Positions 1 to 10,143 of a DNA stretch of 64,000 bases are shown here, piece after piece. The first letter of the stretch is position 1. Each line of letters opens with the position of its first letter. The notes beneath the pieces were generated by a model. It was given only the letters and a program-made list of their open reading frames with translations. It was not told where the DNA came from and did not search any database. Position numbers and translations under genes: made by a program. Origin of the DNA: Phymatolithon calcareum (Eukaryota; Rhodophyta; Florideophyceae; Hapalidiales); NCBI GenBank assembly GCA_977006965.1, contig OZ345366.1, forward strand, positions 1,860,001 through 1,924,000. Direction: 5' to 3'.

Positions 1-869
1 CTGTTTTACCTCGTCTAGGCCTAGGAGTAGGACGCATGATATAACGTCAATGAGGAGATGATTCATCTCCTCGGAACGTGTTAGTGTCGAGAAAATACAA
101 TTCTGGAAAACGTCAATACGCTGCTCTGCGATCGAGGGTGCATTGCTTAAATGTAGTCTAATGGATGGGCTAATACATACCAGAGCACTGCCAACGAATC
201 TTGAATTCGAGACGAGCAGCCTGAAATAGTTGAGAAACCGGAATGGGGAAACAATTTCACGTCGTACTTACTCGTGTGAAGCGCAGAGTGAACAGCAGAC
301 TAGTTCAAAACTGTCCACTGAGGCACACCAGCCGTTGGTCCTGGACACAGCACCATTCACTTCCGACGGCAGTTGACAGGGCCACGGGCACAAAAATTGC
401 AACGCAGAGGTTTCCTTATGTCTCTGTGTCCGTTTTATCTCGAAATCTGTTACGTTTTCCTGCGGTTTAACATTATAACACTCAGTAAATGCACTCTTTC
501 GGCGTAAATTCTACGCCATGAGTCAACTCATGCGAAATTCGAACGCTGCAGCGGCAATTCTAAATCGGCAAAAGCAGAGTACATATGGCTTGCATAGAAG
601 GCGACGGCTTGCTTTGCAAAGACTGTGAAAGTATTGCACCTCTCCTTTCAAGAGAGCCATAAAATTTCAGAGAAAAGAGAAGTTAGCAGTTTCGTTTCAC
701 CGTAACCGTTTTGTTCAAGATTACGTTTTATGCCAAATGGCTGTGAATTCGTCAAGCACGCGTCACCGGTCGCTCCTTCTTTGAGTTGACTAGATTAGAA
801 GCCATGGTCGATACTGAAGTCGCGAGCTCAATGTTCCTCGTGTAGACACGCAATGTTGCACTAGTGTAA
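1..869. other. Left-edge intergenic stretch
   Basis: No reading frame here resembles a known protein; the longest frames are under 100 codons and look random. The last part may be the internal end of the retroelement to which the LTR-like repeat at 870-1085 belongs, but I could not recognise coding sequence. Confidence 0.5.
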
Positions 870-1085
870 TGAACGACACTTACACTGTCAGTGATTACAT
901 AAAGACTTCCTGAGATTATTAGTTTAGCGTCGGTTAGTGCTCTCCTCCTTTTACAGGGAGAGCAATTTCTTGCACCTGATCTATTTAAGCGGCGATTCTG
1001 ATCACGTCTTAGACTGGAGCATCTTATCACCGCCACGGAGAGTGATCACCCCATTTTAGTATAAACAAAAAACTTAGTGATTACA
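870..1085 (+). repeat. LTR-like dispersed repeat, copy 1
   Basis: About 216 bp that match a second copy at 9917-10143 along their whole length. Both begin TGAAC.ACACTTAC and end AGTGATTACA, so the ends have the TG...CA form of an LTR. Both hold a TATA-like CTATTTAAG about 120 bp in, followed by a conserved CTTAGACTGGAGCATCT block. No target duplication is visible, so these are probably old solo LTRs or LTRs of eroded elements. The family is not identified. Confidence 0.6.
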
Positions 1086-2963
1086 GAGATTTCTTTCCTG
1101 TGGGAGATTTTCTGAACGTTAAGAATAAGATTGTTCAAGTTTAACTTCGAATGGATGACCATCGAACCATGCGACGCGGAAGTATTTCCCCGGTGCAACC
1201 TACCGATCGGTAACCAACCGCCGCGCTATTCGAACCCGTGAGCCACCAGATTTTACGGAGTCTCGAGCCAAGAGTTGTAACAAGGTTTTTGAAGGAGAGG
1301 AAACGGTATGAAAATGAGGTAAACCAGAAGAATAAGGAAGTCCCGGCGATGACGGTGGCATCTTACAATGTGTCAATCGACAGGAGCCTTCTCGAGTCTA
1401 TGTTCATCATAGGTAATTTCAATGAAATATCCCCTACTACTAAAGCAAGTGTCTGTTTGTGTGTCTGTGTGTCTGTCTGTTTGTTTGTCACCGTCTGCGC
1501 CTACTTAAATATAATTGGATATATGACTCTTCCCGTTCTTGAGTAGAAGTATATAACTGGATGAATCACGTTTGTTGTGTGTTTCGAAATTTAACGATTA
1601 TCATACTGCGCGCCATAACCTCGCGCAGGTAACCCGTATGCAATAAATTGCATTTGTCCCATGCCCGCGGCGAATAGAATTTTTGTATGAAACATTTTTT
1701 ACAGCAATAATTTTTCCACGTAAAACGTTCTCGGCCAATCACATTCACAAACGGTGCAGGCGCGTGCGAGTGCGGTATCGTACCAATAGAATACGCGGAA
1801 AGGGACTGTTGCAAATAATGCTAGCAATGAATTTGCATGTTACGTTTTTGTGATCGTATCCGTTACCAAGCAGATTTCTGCCTACTTAAGGTTCCTCCGG
1901 CCCCCTCCCCCCGTGCACGAAAATACGTGGTGAATTTGTTGCGGGTTGGCAATTCGGTAGCTTGGAGCCATTCATCCCCCAGTCCCGTCCGGCCCCGTTG
2001 GACCGTGCTGACAGTCCCTCGCTGAGTGCGTTCTGGAAGCTTTCAGCGGTCCAAGGACCTCGGATTGCGGGGGATTTCGGACCGCTGTTGCGGTGGGAGG
2101 AGCCAGTTGGGGTGCAGATATAGGCGCTGCGTATTTCCTCTGTCCGCTGTCGTATCCGGCTGCGCGAGCATGTCCTGAAGGATCTAGGGGCACGTGAATG
2201 ATCTGTCGGAGCCCAGTGCGCTGTCCCACCGCTGCGAGAGGGACATATTTTCCACTTGCAAGGAGCGACCTTGCCTAGAGCTCTGTGGCACGCATCCCTT
2301 GGAAGCTTCGTTTGGCGGGTGCGCGTCAGCATGGGGGGTAGCAGGCTTGCGAAAGCAAAACGAGCGGCAGACGGCGGAACTCGTGGGACAGGGACGTGTG
2401 TCGGTAGTCCAGGTCAGTCAGGGACACGGTTTGGGGAAAGTGCACTGCGGGTGGTAGGTACCTAAAAACCTCAAGCATCCCTAAATGCAGAGGAGAATCT
2501 CTCAGCTCCCAAAGGTTGAAATAATAGGCTCGGCCTGCCTGTGAAGCAACCCTGAGCGACGCGAAGACCAGCTCGAACAGAGTTCGAGTACGCAGTGCAA
2601 ACTGAGTCAGTATTACGGTCGGCTCTTTTCTCATTTTTGATGAAGATCAAGGCGCTCGCTGGAGGGAGTCTGCGCAAAGACCGTTGCTACGAAGTGGTGG
2701 TTTTTTGATTCCGAGGGCTGTGTCGTTTTCGTTCTCAGGGTAAGCGCAGTCTGTGTCGCACCTCTGGCGCCACTAAGATCGGTTGGCAGACTCTGCATAT
2801 CAACAGGTGAATTGAGCACACTTGGGCACACTTTTCGAAGGCCATCAACCTCGTATGCTGGGAAGCAGATATTTGAAAGGGTAAAGTGAGTGGCATTATT
2901 TTTGAGTATTACTTGGAGAAAAGAATAGCCCGGACAGATATCTGAAGCAGAAGAGAAATAAGC
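1086..2963. other. Intergenic; GC-rich block, no supported gene
   Basis: Contains the GT/CTGT simple repeat near 1449-1489 and a GC-rich block (about 1890-2460). Long frames on both strands of the GC-rich block are low-complexity Arg/Pro/Ser translations without domain similarity. Part of it may be the 5' flank of the Helitron remnant that starts near 2964, but no Helitron 5' terminus was recognised. Confidence 0.45.
1449..1489 (+). repeat. GT/CTGT-rich microsatellite
   Basis: An imperfect run built of GTGT, GTCT and GTTT units, about 40 bp long, in otherwise ordinary AT-rich intergenic sequence. Confidence 0.85.
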
Positions 2964-3330
2964 ATGTCGGATGATGACATTGCTCCCCAACCTCCTCGAA
3001 AACTGCAAACGGCGAATGTGGACCGGCTGCAGCGGCGTCGAGAGTGAAATACGGAGGCTGTGCGAAGGAGAAGAGAGCAGGAGAATCCTGAGCAACGGAG
3101 ATCGCGCTTGGATGCTGCTGCTGCGGTCGCGAGAGCAATACGAAGGCGGGAAGCTCTGAGCAACGCAGAACGCGCCAGGATGTGAATGCTGAAAGAACGC
3201 ATATAACGCGAGAGCTTGAGAATCCTTAGCAGCGCCGAGCCCGCTTAGACTCTGTCAACGAGGCAACTCGAGCTGCAAGGGGTCGCGAAACGCAGCTAAC
3301 AGCTGATCGCCGCCGGGCGGGAGATTGAAA
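2964..3330 (+). pseudogene. Helitron protein N-terminal repeat region, frame-broken
   Basis: From the ATG at 2964 the frame gives a short acidic start and then LQRRRE before a stop. Shifting frame recovers repeated Arg/Ala/Glu-rich stretches such as REALSNAERARM. Many Helitron helicases begin with tandem repeats of this character. At least three frame changes or stops are present, so it cannot be expressed as one protein. Assignment rests on repeat style and on the helicase C-terminus just downstream, not on a diagnostic motif. Confidence 0.4.
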
Positions 3331-3471
3331 ATCTGCAAGAGCTCGACGGAGAATCATTACAGTCTTCAACTGAAAAAAGGATTTGTAGTGATGCTGCTCC
3401 GCAATTTATGTCCTCAGAAAGGACGCGTGAGCGGGGCAACGTACATAGTGGAGGGCATGTAGAACAATCTC

Positions 3472-3810
3472 TTGCACTTGAAGGTTGCCGTAGGGTCTCA
3501 TGACGGAAGTCGGCTCACTCTCCCAAGAGTTCCATGCGGTCCCGGAGATGATTCATTTCTTGTACCGGGGTTCAAGAGACCGCAGTTTCCTGTGCGTGTT
3601 TGTTTCGGAATGACCATTAATAAGGCACAGCGACATTCTTTCGGAGGGAAACTAGGACTTGACTTATCGGATGACTGTTTTGCCCATGGTCAGCTCTACG
3701 TTGTTGCATCAAAAGTAATAGATCCGGGAAATCTGACGGTGTGTACCACGAGGACAGATACCAAGACCCGTAACGTAGTTTACAGCGAAGCATTGTCGAA
3801 TACTTCGTAG
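3472..3810 (+). pseudogene. Helitron Pif1-like helicase, C-terminal fragment
   Basis: A 112-codon open frame with the end of a Pif1-family helicase: a Phe-Pro-Val-Arg block, then MTINKAQ (superfamily 1B helicase motif V/VI region, normally MTINKSQGQ), FGGKLGLDL, GQLYVVASKV (usually GQLYVALSRV) and a C-terminal NVVYSEAL. In Helitron helicases this region closes the nucleotide-binding site and ends the protein. Substitutions at the motif VI Arg-containing stretch (Ser-Lys instead of Ser-Arg) and the missing Walker A part mean it is inactive. Coding stops 15 bp before Copia-A. Confidence 0.75.
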
Positions 3811-3820
3811 TTTTAAATAA

Positions 3821-3825
3821 GGTTT
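3821..3825 (+). repeat. Target-site duplication of Copia-A (left)
   Basis: GGTTT immediately left of the 5' LTR; the identical 5 bp follow the 3' LTR at 9388-9392. Five base pairs is the usual duplication for Ty1/Copia integrases. Confidence 0.9.
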
Positions 3826-4268
3826 TGTTGGAAGTGTGAAGCTTGGAGCTCTGGTCGCGTCACACCTCAAAATCAAGGTATGATCTCGGTACACGTGTAC
3901 ACGTGTCAAGTCGAAAGTCAAAGTGTCTCAGAACTTTGAATCAAGAAGATTGGCAGTGACACGTGTCAAACTATGATAAGAGTATGATAATCATACTCCC
4001 CTCACTCAGTAGATACTTTTTGATTTTTTCATGTTACACGTGTCATAAGATATTATGACAAATATGTTTAGGGTTAGAGTGTCTCGGTCGTCAATTAAGG
4101 TTTTCATCAAGTCTGGTTGAGTTCTCAGGTCTATATAGTCTTGACCTGAGGTCCGCCAAGTCAATAAACCAAGGAACTCATTCTCACCTAGCTCCACTTC
4201 TCGTCAACCAATCTTCACCAACCAAACTTTTCCACTCTCCTCATCCATTCCCTAACCTTCCACCAACA
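3826..4268 (+). repeat. Copia-A 5' LTR
   Basis: 443 bp, TG...CA bounded. It holds a TATA-like CTATATAG near 4130 and an AATAAA near 4163, the normal promoter and polyadenylation signals of an LTR, and four copies of the palindrome CACGTG upstream of the TATA. It matches the 3' LTR at all but four positions (T/G, G/T, A/G, C/A). Confidence 0.95.
3892..4042 (+). promoter_or_regulatory. Four CACGTG (G-box) palindromes in the LTR
   Basis: CACGTG occurs at 3892, 3900, 3960 and 4037, each as ACACGTGT or GACACGTGT, all upstream of the LTR's TATA-like box, and all four are kept in the 3' LTR. CACGTG is the G-box/E-box core bound by bZIP and bHLH factors in many eukaryotes. The clustering suggests promoter control of the element by such a factor; which one is unknown. 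Confidence 0.55.
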
Positions 4269-4282
4269 GGTTATGGGCCCAG
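4269..4282 (+). promoter_or_regulatory. Copia-A primer-binding site, half-tRNA type
   Basis: The 14 bases directly after the 5' LTR, GGTTATGGGCCCAG, are the reverse complement of CTGGGCCCATAACC, the anticodon arm of eukaryotic initiator tRNA-Met. Elements such as Drosophila copia and yeast Ty5 prime reverse transcription from an internally cut initiator tRNA-Met rather than its 3' CCA end. The position (no spacer from the LTR) and exact 14-base match make this the likely primer here. Confidence 0.75.
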
Positions 4283-4366
4283 TCAGCGCTTGATCACCAC
4301 CGCGCTTCATCATCATCGTCGTCTCCGGGGCTCATCCTTCGCCCCCGATCTTCTCCTGGTTGCGCA

Positions 4367-4690
4367 TCCTTGCTTGATTACCTTTGGTTTTCTCGCAAGG
4401 CCCGCTCCAGGGAACTTGTCTGTCTTTGTTCACGAGCTTCCTGTTCGGTTCCTTGCTCAATTACCTCTGGTCTTTGAGTGAGGCCCGTTCAGAAAGTGTT
4501 ATAGCGTCTTGCAGTGCGCGTTGCCGGCTGCAGGTTCAGGAGTACCAAAACACCACAAGGGTTTCTGTTGTGTCTCCTTGCTTGATTACCTTCGGTTTTC
4601 TTGTCGGGCCCACCTCAGGATACCACAAAGCGTCTTGCAGTGCGTGTTGCCGACTGCAGGTTCAGGTGTACCAAAACCCCACAAGAGGTA
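4367..4690 (+). repeat. Imperfect tandem repeats in the Copia-A leader
   Basis: The untranslated leader holds three related units starting with CCTTGCTTGATTACCT (about 4372, 4453, 4583). The second and third share about 130 bp, including GCGTCTTGCAGTGCG and CAGGTTCAGG.GTACCAAAAC. Leader repeats of this sort could form RNA structure used for packaging or translation, but nothing shows that directly. Confidence 0.7.
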
Positions 4691-4847
4691 TACGGCCATT
4701 GAGCCATCCCCCGATCAAGGTCCGGGTCACATTGACTCGAAGGAATTTCTTATACGGGACAGATTGCCTTGATAGTTAACTTCTGTTAACTCGCAGTGGA
4801 CTCCCCGAACGGATTTTCGACAAGAATATAAGACCACACTCCGCAAA

Positions 4848-5547
4848 ATGGACAACTCGCAAGGAACACTGAAGGTCGAAAAGCTCAACGAGACCAATTT
4901 CCATGCTTGGAAACAGAAAATTCAGCTACTACTATCATTCCGCGAACTTGATGAATACATTGAGGATGATCCACCGGCACGGGACTCGGACGATTTCACT
5001 ATCTGGCGTCGAAGTGACAACAAGGCAAAGGCTATTATCGGACTTTCTCTCTCGGACGAACATCTCGAGCATGTGCAAGATGTGAGTACGCCCAAGGAAA
5101 TGTGGCAGTCGATTCTCAATATCTTCGAACGGCATACCCTTCTGAACAAATTGGCTGCTCGTCGCAAGTTCTATACTGCCACTATGCTCGAGGACGAGAA
5201 AATATTGCCCTATACAAACCGCATTCGACAGCTCGCATCTACCCTGAAGTCAATGGTTGTCGATATCGACGACAAAGAAATGGCAATGGCTGTACTTAAC
5301 GGACTTCCAGAAGGTACGATAGCTTAATCAGTGCACTCGATGCTCTTCGGAACGAGGATGTGTCATTCTCTCTGGAATTTGTGAAGAGCAGACTTTTGCA
5401 AGAAGAGCAACGCATGTCTATGAGAGTCGAAGCATCAACCGTCAAATCTGAAACTGCCGCAATGTTCACTGCAAGACGTGATGGAGAACGCACTCGTGAC
5501 CACTGCGACCATTGTCATCGATCCGGACATAAGAGCCATAAATGTTG
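4848..5547 (+). pseudogene. Copia-A gag, one frameshift
   Basis: Starts MDNSQGTLKVEKLNETNFHA, the usual opening of Copia gag (UBN2/retrotran_gag type: leader, then NFHAWK), and runs to about 5315, where one missing base moves it to the next frame (stop TAA at 5325 in the first frame). The second frame continues ISALDALRNEDVSFSLEF and ends in the zinc knuckle CDHCHRSGHKSHKC (CX2CX4HX4C) near 5506-5547. A further missing base just after the knuckle shifts into the pol frame. Gag would package the RNA and build the virus-like particle. Apart from these two lesions it looks complete. Confidence 0.9.
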
Positions 5548-8500
5548 GACAAATTTCCTCACCTTGCTCCAGATGGATACAAACGTCGAAATGAAAAGCA
5601 AACAAAACCATCTGCATTTCTGACTGATGAATCCGTACCCACTCGAGTGATGTCCGATTCCGACTTTGTATGCCTCATGGCCAATGTGCGCAGCTCCGAC
5701 ATTCCCGAAAACTCTAAGTCATGGATCATTGACTCTGGCAGTACATCGCACATGACATTCGATCGTTCGATCTTCTGCTCGTATACTGAAATGTCGTCAA
5801 CTGTCGAAATGGGAACAAAAGCTAAAGCCACAGTTGCAGGCAAAGGTGATGCCATCATTACGCTCAATGTCAATGGGAAGCCGTCGAAATGCAAACTGAA
5901 GAATGTTATGCACATACCGGACTTTGGATACTCTCTACTATCGGTATCCAAAATGGATGAGTATGGATATGGGATTAACTTCAAGAACAGGCGTTGTTAT
6001 GTTAATGCACATCATGACACGATTGCTACAGGTACACTTCGCAAGAGTCTCTACTCACTTGACCTTGCAGATGAAAATAAAGTTACCGAAGTTTCCTGTT
6101 TCGCTAGCCTCCAGCTTTGGCATGAACGTCTCGCTCATGTCCCCCCATCTGGTATCTCTGATATGGTACGTCATGGGGTGGTCAAAGGTGTGAAAATTTC
6201 TCCCAGTCCGAACTCAGTGCATCCCTGCAAAGGTTGTCTCGCCGGCAAAGGTCATCGCGCTCCTATCTCAAAGTCTAGTAGTACTCGTTCTGAAGCTGTC
6301 CTCAACCTCGTACATTCCGACGTCTTAGGTCCTATCGACATTCCATCACTTGGAGGCTCTCGATACTTCATCACATTCATAGATGATCACTCCAAGTGGA
6401 CCACGGTATACACCATACGAAGAAGGTCGGAGAGCTTTGAGTGTTTTCGAAAGTTCCACAAGTATGCTGAAACCCATACTGGTAGAAAGCTTAAGCATTT
6501 GAACGTTCAGGACTTCTCGACTGCACCAAAGCTGAAGGCCATTAGGACCGATAACGGAGGCGAGTACCTTTCCAACGAGTTCAAGGCATATTTGGCACAG
6601 CACGGCATACACCAGAAACTCACAGTAGCATACACCCCTCAACAAAAATGGGGTGGCTGAACGCATGAACCGCACACTTCTCAACTTAGTGCGCTCGATG
6701 CTTCATCACAGAGGCATCGAGATGAAGTTCTGGGCTGAAGCACTTGCTACTGCTGTGTATGTTCGCAATCGAGTTACGTCAAGAGGACTTCCTTCAAACA
6801 CGACCCCCCATCACATATGGATGGGTACCGCTCCAGATTTGGGACACTTACGTTCATTTGGCATAAAGTGTTGGTACGTGACTCCAAAAAGGAAGGTTAA
6901 GAAACTCGACTCTCGAACTCGTGAAGCCATTATGCTGGGATATGCGACTTCGTCCAAAGGGTATAAGCTGTGGGATCCGAGCTCCAAGAAGGTGATCGTG
7001 TCAAGGGATGTGACGTTCGACGAATCGGACTGCGGATTAGGTGAGGCTGAAACGGATGTATCTACTGACACTCCAGACAACGCAGACGTCAAAGTATGTG
7101 AGGATATTGTTGAAGCTAAGGAGATTTCAGAGGAGGACAACAAGAACCTCGATGCAACCAGCGAAGAAGGGCAGCAGGCGGACGATGGAGAACCACCTAC
7201 AACTCCACCGGCATCTGAAGAAACTACACCGATGATTGCCAAACCCATTCTTCGCAGGTCAGCTCGGGTCTCAAAACCACCCACTGACTTCTGGAGAGCT
7301 CCCCCGCATACTGCCATGCTTGCCTTCGAATCTGTCAATCTCGCATCGGAATCCGGTTTGTCTTCTCAACAAGTACCTCAGACCTTTAAGGAAGCGACTT
7401 CGAATGAGAATGTCGACTTCTGGTCTCCAGCCATCGAGAAAGAAAATTCTTCCCTCCTCCGAAACAACGCTTGGAGGCTGGTTCCTCGCAACTCCGACAT
7501 GAACGTCCTACCGTGCAAGTATGTCTTCAAGGTCAAGGATAAAGGTCCGAAAGTTCGCATTGTAGCGAAAGGGTTCCGACAGGTGCATGGGGTGGACTAC
7601 GGTGAAACGTATGCCCCAGTCGTAAAGTTCACCTCCATCCGTATCCTACTTGCAACTGTTGCAGTCCATGACTTGGAACTTCATCAAATGGATGTTGTGA
7701 CAGCATTTTTGCATGCTGAGCTCGACGAAGACATATACATGGAGGTTCCGGCCGGCTTTCAAGACTCCAAGAATCCCGACCTGGTGTGCATGCTCCTCAA
7801 GGCACTATATGGTTTGAAGCAAGCTCCTCGACAATGGCATGCCAAGATTGACAAGTTCCTCATCGACGAGCTTGGATTCTCAAGTAGTCCCAATGATCCA
7901 TGTCTCTATGTCCGGCACAAGTCTAATTCCATCATGATCATCGCTCTGTACGTGGATGACTTGCTGATTGCCGGGAACGACACTTCTGCCATTATGTAGA
8001 TCAAGGGGGAGCTCAACCAGAGATTCGAGATGAAGGATCTTAACGAAGCCAGCTTGTGTCTTGGACTTGAAATCCGAAGAAATCGAAAACTCCGGACTCT
8101 CCATCTCTCACAGTCGATGTATGCTCAGTCCGTCTTGGAACGTTTCGGAATGGAAAACGCAAAACCAGTACCAACGCCAATGGAGTCCAGTCACAAGAAC
8201 ACCGCAGTTGGAGAAATCGATATCACCGAGTCTGTGTCAGACCAAGTCCCGTATCGTCCTGCTATCGGAAGCCTCATGTATTTGATGGTGGGCACTCGGC
8301 CAGACATATCGGACTCGGTTGGCAAGTTGTCTTCATTCTGCGAAAAGCCTCTCCAACGTCACTGGATGGCTGTCAAGCGTGTTCTTCGCTATATCGCAGG
8401 TACTCGGAACCATGGCATTCTTTTCGGCTCAAATCGCAACTTGGTGCCATTCGGCTACACCGACTCGGATTGGGCAGGATGTGGAGAGACTCGTCGCTCT

Positions 8501-8923
8501 ACAAGTGGTTATGTGTTCTTACTCGCAGGGGGAGCGATAAGCTGGCGTTCGAGGAAGCAGACCATCGTGGCAACCTCAACATGCGAAACAGAATATATCG
8601 CGTCATGTGCCGCCGCCAAGGAAGCCGTATGGTTATCTCGCCTCATCGCCGACGTTCACGGTCTCGTCAAGCCAGCTCGCATGACACTGTACACCGACAG
8701 TCAGACTGCGATCGCGACCGGGAGGAACGCTGCCATCACTCAGCGAAACAAGCACATCGACATACAATATCACTATGTACGAGATGTTGTTGCCACCGGG
8801 AAGCTGAACAAAAAGTATTGCGAGACAAGCTTCATGGTCGCCGACGCATTAACGAAGCCGCTTGATCGCATTAAGACCGCCAAGTTCGCACAAGACATGG
8901 GTATATGCGACTTGAAGTCCTAG
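5542..8923 (+). pseudogene. Copia-A pol polyprotein with one frameshift and one stop
   Basis: Copia order throughout: aspartic protease WIIDSGSTSHM (about 5722); GAG-pre-integrase LWHERLAHV...CKGCLAGKGH (6115-6255); integrase core with FIDDHSKW, then IRTDNGGEYLSNEF (6541) and, after an extra A in the run at 6644-6648, NGVAERMNRTL; reverse transcriptase with YVFKVKDKG, HQMDVVTAFLHAELDEDIYM, LYGLKQAPRQW and YVDD at 7949-7960; RNase H with YTDSDWAGC, CETEYIA and LYTDSQTAI, ending in TKPLDR. A TAG at 7997-7999 interrupts RT 13 codons after YVDD, with the same frame continuing after it. All catalytic motifs are intact, so only the frameshift and the stop prevent a working polyprotein. Confidence 0.93.
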
Positions 8924-8935
8924 TGTCCCTCGATC

Positions 8936-8944
8936 AAGGGAGAG
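8936..8944 (+). other. Copia-A polypurine tract
   Basis: AAGGGAGAG ends directly at the 3' LTR, the position of the plus-strand primer in LTR retrotransposons. Confidence 0.8.
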
Positions 8945-9387
8945 TGTTGGAAGTGTGAAGCTTGGAGCTCTGGTCGCGTCACACCTCAAAATCAAGGTAT
9001 GATCTCGGTACACGTGTACACGTGTCAAGTCGAAAGTCAAAGTGTCGCAGAACTTTGAATCAAGAAGATTGGCAGTGACACGTGTCAAACTATGATAAGA
9101 GTATGATAATCATACTCCCCTCACTCAGTAGATACTTTTTGATTTTTTCATGTTACACGTGTCATAAGATATTATGACAAATATGTTTAGGGTTAGAGTG
9201 TCTCGGTCTTCAATTAGGGTTTTCATCAAGTCTGGTTGAGTTCTCAGGTCTATATAGTCTTGACCTGAGGTCCGCCAAGTCAATAAACCAAGGAACTCAT
9301 TCTCACCTAGCTCCACTTCTCGTCAACCAATCTTCACAAACCAAACTTTTCCACTCTCCTCATCCATTCCCTAACCTTCCACCAACA
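8945..9387 (+). repeat. Copia-A 3' LTR
   Basis: 443 bp and 4 substitutions from the 5' LTR; the target duplication GGTTT follows at 9388-9392. Confidence 0.95.
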
Positions 9388-9523
9388 GGTTTCATTTCAT
9401 TGTGCTTCATTTTTCGTTCCCTTTTTTAGTATGTAAAGTAGATCAACTTTAGATTGAGTGAGTACGGTAAAGCAATATTATGATTACAAATATCTCGCAA
9501 TATTATACTAATCACACATTTTA

Positions 9524-9536
9524 GGCGCGAAGCGCC
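9524..9536 (+). other. Short hairpin, probable Helitron 3' end
   Basis: GGCGC-GAA-GCGCC forms a perfect 5-bp stem with a 3-base loop in AT-rich DNA about 135 bp after the Copia-A right end. It is where a Helitron 3' hairpin would be expected, but the CTRR terminus is not evident. Confidence 0.4.
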
Positions 9537-9619
9537 AACAGGGAACAACTTGTGAAGAGCCAAAACAGAAGAAGCTCTAACATCAAACGATATTCAACAC
9601 TTTAGTGAAGGTTTGGAAC

Positions 9620-9919
9620 AGAAGAATGAAGATGAACATGTACACTTGGATAGAGAAGGCTCTACATAGTCTTCGAATGCCATTGAACATCGTACAAGCG
9701 GAGGCAAGGATTCTGGAGAATACTTTCTAAGTGTCTGCGATTGTTGCCACGAAGATTAGAAGACGCATATTCAAACAATACCACACTCATCAAGGCAAAA
9801 TTTGGGGAGCGGAGTCAAGAACGATATGCTCTAATACGGGTTCAGATATCAATCTGATACCTCCAGACCTTTCTGTAACGTTAATGGAAACCGGAGCCCG
9901 AATTAAAGCAAAGAAATGA
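9620..9919 (+). pseudogene. Possible retroelement gag/protease fragment
   Basis: In one frame (9731-9919) the translation holds SNTGSDINLIPPDL, resembling the D-T/S-G-x-D active-site strand of retroviral-type aspartic proteases, although the first Asp is replaced by Asn. Another frame just upstream holds a CDCCHED stretch that could be a damaged zinc knuckle. The LTR-like repeat begins at its end. This is a weak call from one motif. Confidence 0.28.
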
Positions 9920-10143
9920 ACAACACTTACAATCTCAATGATTACATAACGACGACTTGCGATTAATAGTCTAGCGTCGGTTAGTGCTCCGCCCTTTTAC
10001 AGGCTGTGCAATTTCTCGCACCTGCTCTATTTAAGCGGCGATCCTGATCGCATCTTAGACTGGAGCATCTCATCATCGCATGGAGAGAGATCACCCTATT
10101 TCAGGATAAACATAACCTTGTCTTTTCACTCCCAGTGATTACA
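9917..10143 (+). repeat. LTR-like dispersed repeat, copy 2
   Basis: Matches 870-1085 along its length, with the same TGAAC start, CTATTTAAG TATA-like box and AGTGATTACA end. Differences include several small indels, so the two copies are old. Same orientation, about 9 kb apart, on either side of the Helitron/Copia-A pair. Confidence 0.6.

Larger units (their letters stand above)
3826..9387 (+). mobile_element. Copia-A: near-complete Ty1/Copia LTR retrotransposon
   Basis: A 5562-bp element with 443-bp LTRs (TGTTGG...CCAACA), a 5-bp GGTTT target duplication, a primer site next to the 5' LTR, a polypurine tract next to the 3' LTR, and gag-protease-integrase-reverse transcriptase-RNase H in the Copia order. 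The two LTRs differ at 4 positions, so the insertion is recent. Even so, the coding sequence holds three single-base frameshifts and one in-frame stop. It sits in the 3' flank of a Helitron remnant. Confidence 0.95.
2964..9540 (+). mobile_element. Helitron remnant split by Copia-A
   Basis: A decayed rolling-circle transposon. The pieces are an Arg/Ala/Glu-rich N-terminal repeat region (2964-3330, several frames), a Pif1-type helicase C-terminus (3472-3810), and, after the inserted Copia-A (3826-9387), about 150 bp of 3' flank ending in the short hairpin GGCGCGAAGCGCC at 9524-9536. Helitrons carry such a hairpin close to the 3' end, but the expected terminal CTRR is not clear after it (AACAGGGAACAACTTG follows). 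The middle of the protein (HUH/Rep nickase and helicase motifs I-IV) is deleted. The Copia-A duplication GGTTT lies 11 bp after the helicase stop codon. Confidence 0.6.

Noticed and set aside
1886-2332. 148-codon minus-strand frame in the GC-rich block
   Set aside because: Overlaps other long frames in both strands, has no domain, and is a typical result of GC-rich composition.
9524-9550. Helitron CTRR terminus
   Set aside because: The bases after the hairpin (AACAGGGAACAACTTG) do not give CTAG or CTRR at the expected spacing; the hairpin is kept as tentative only.
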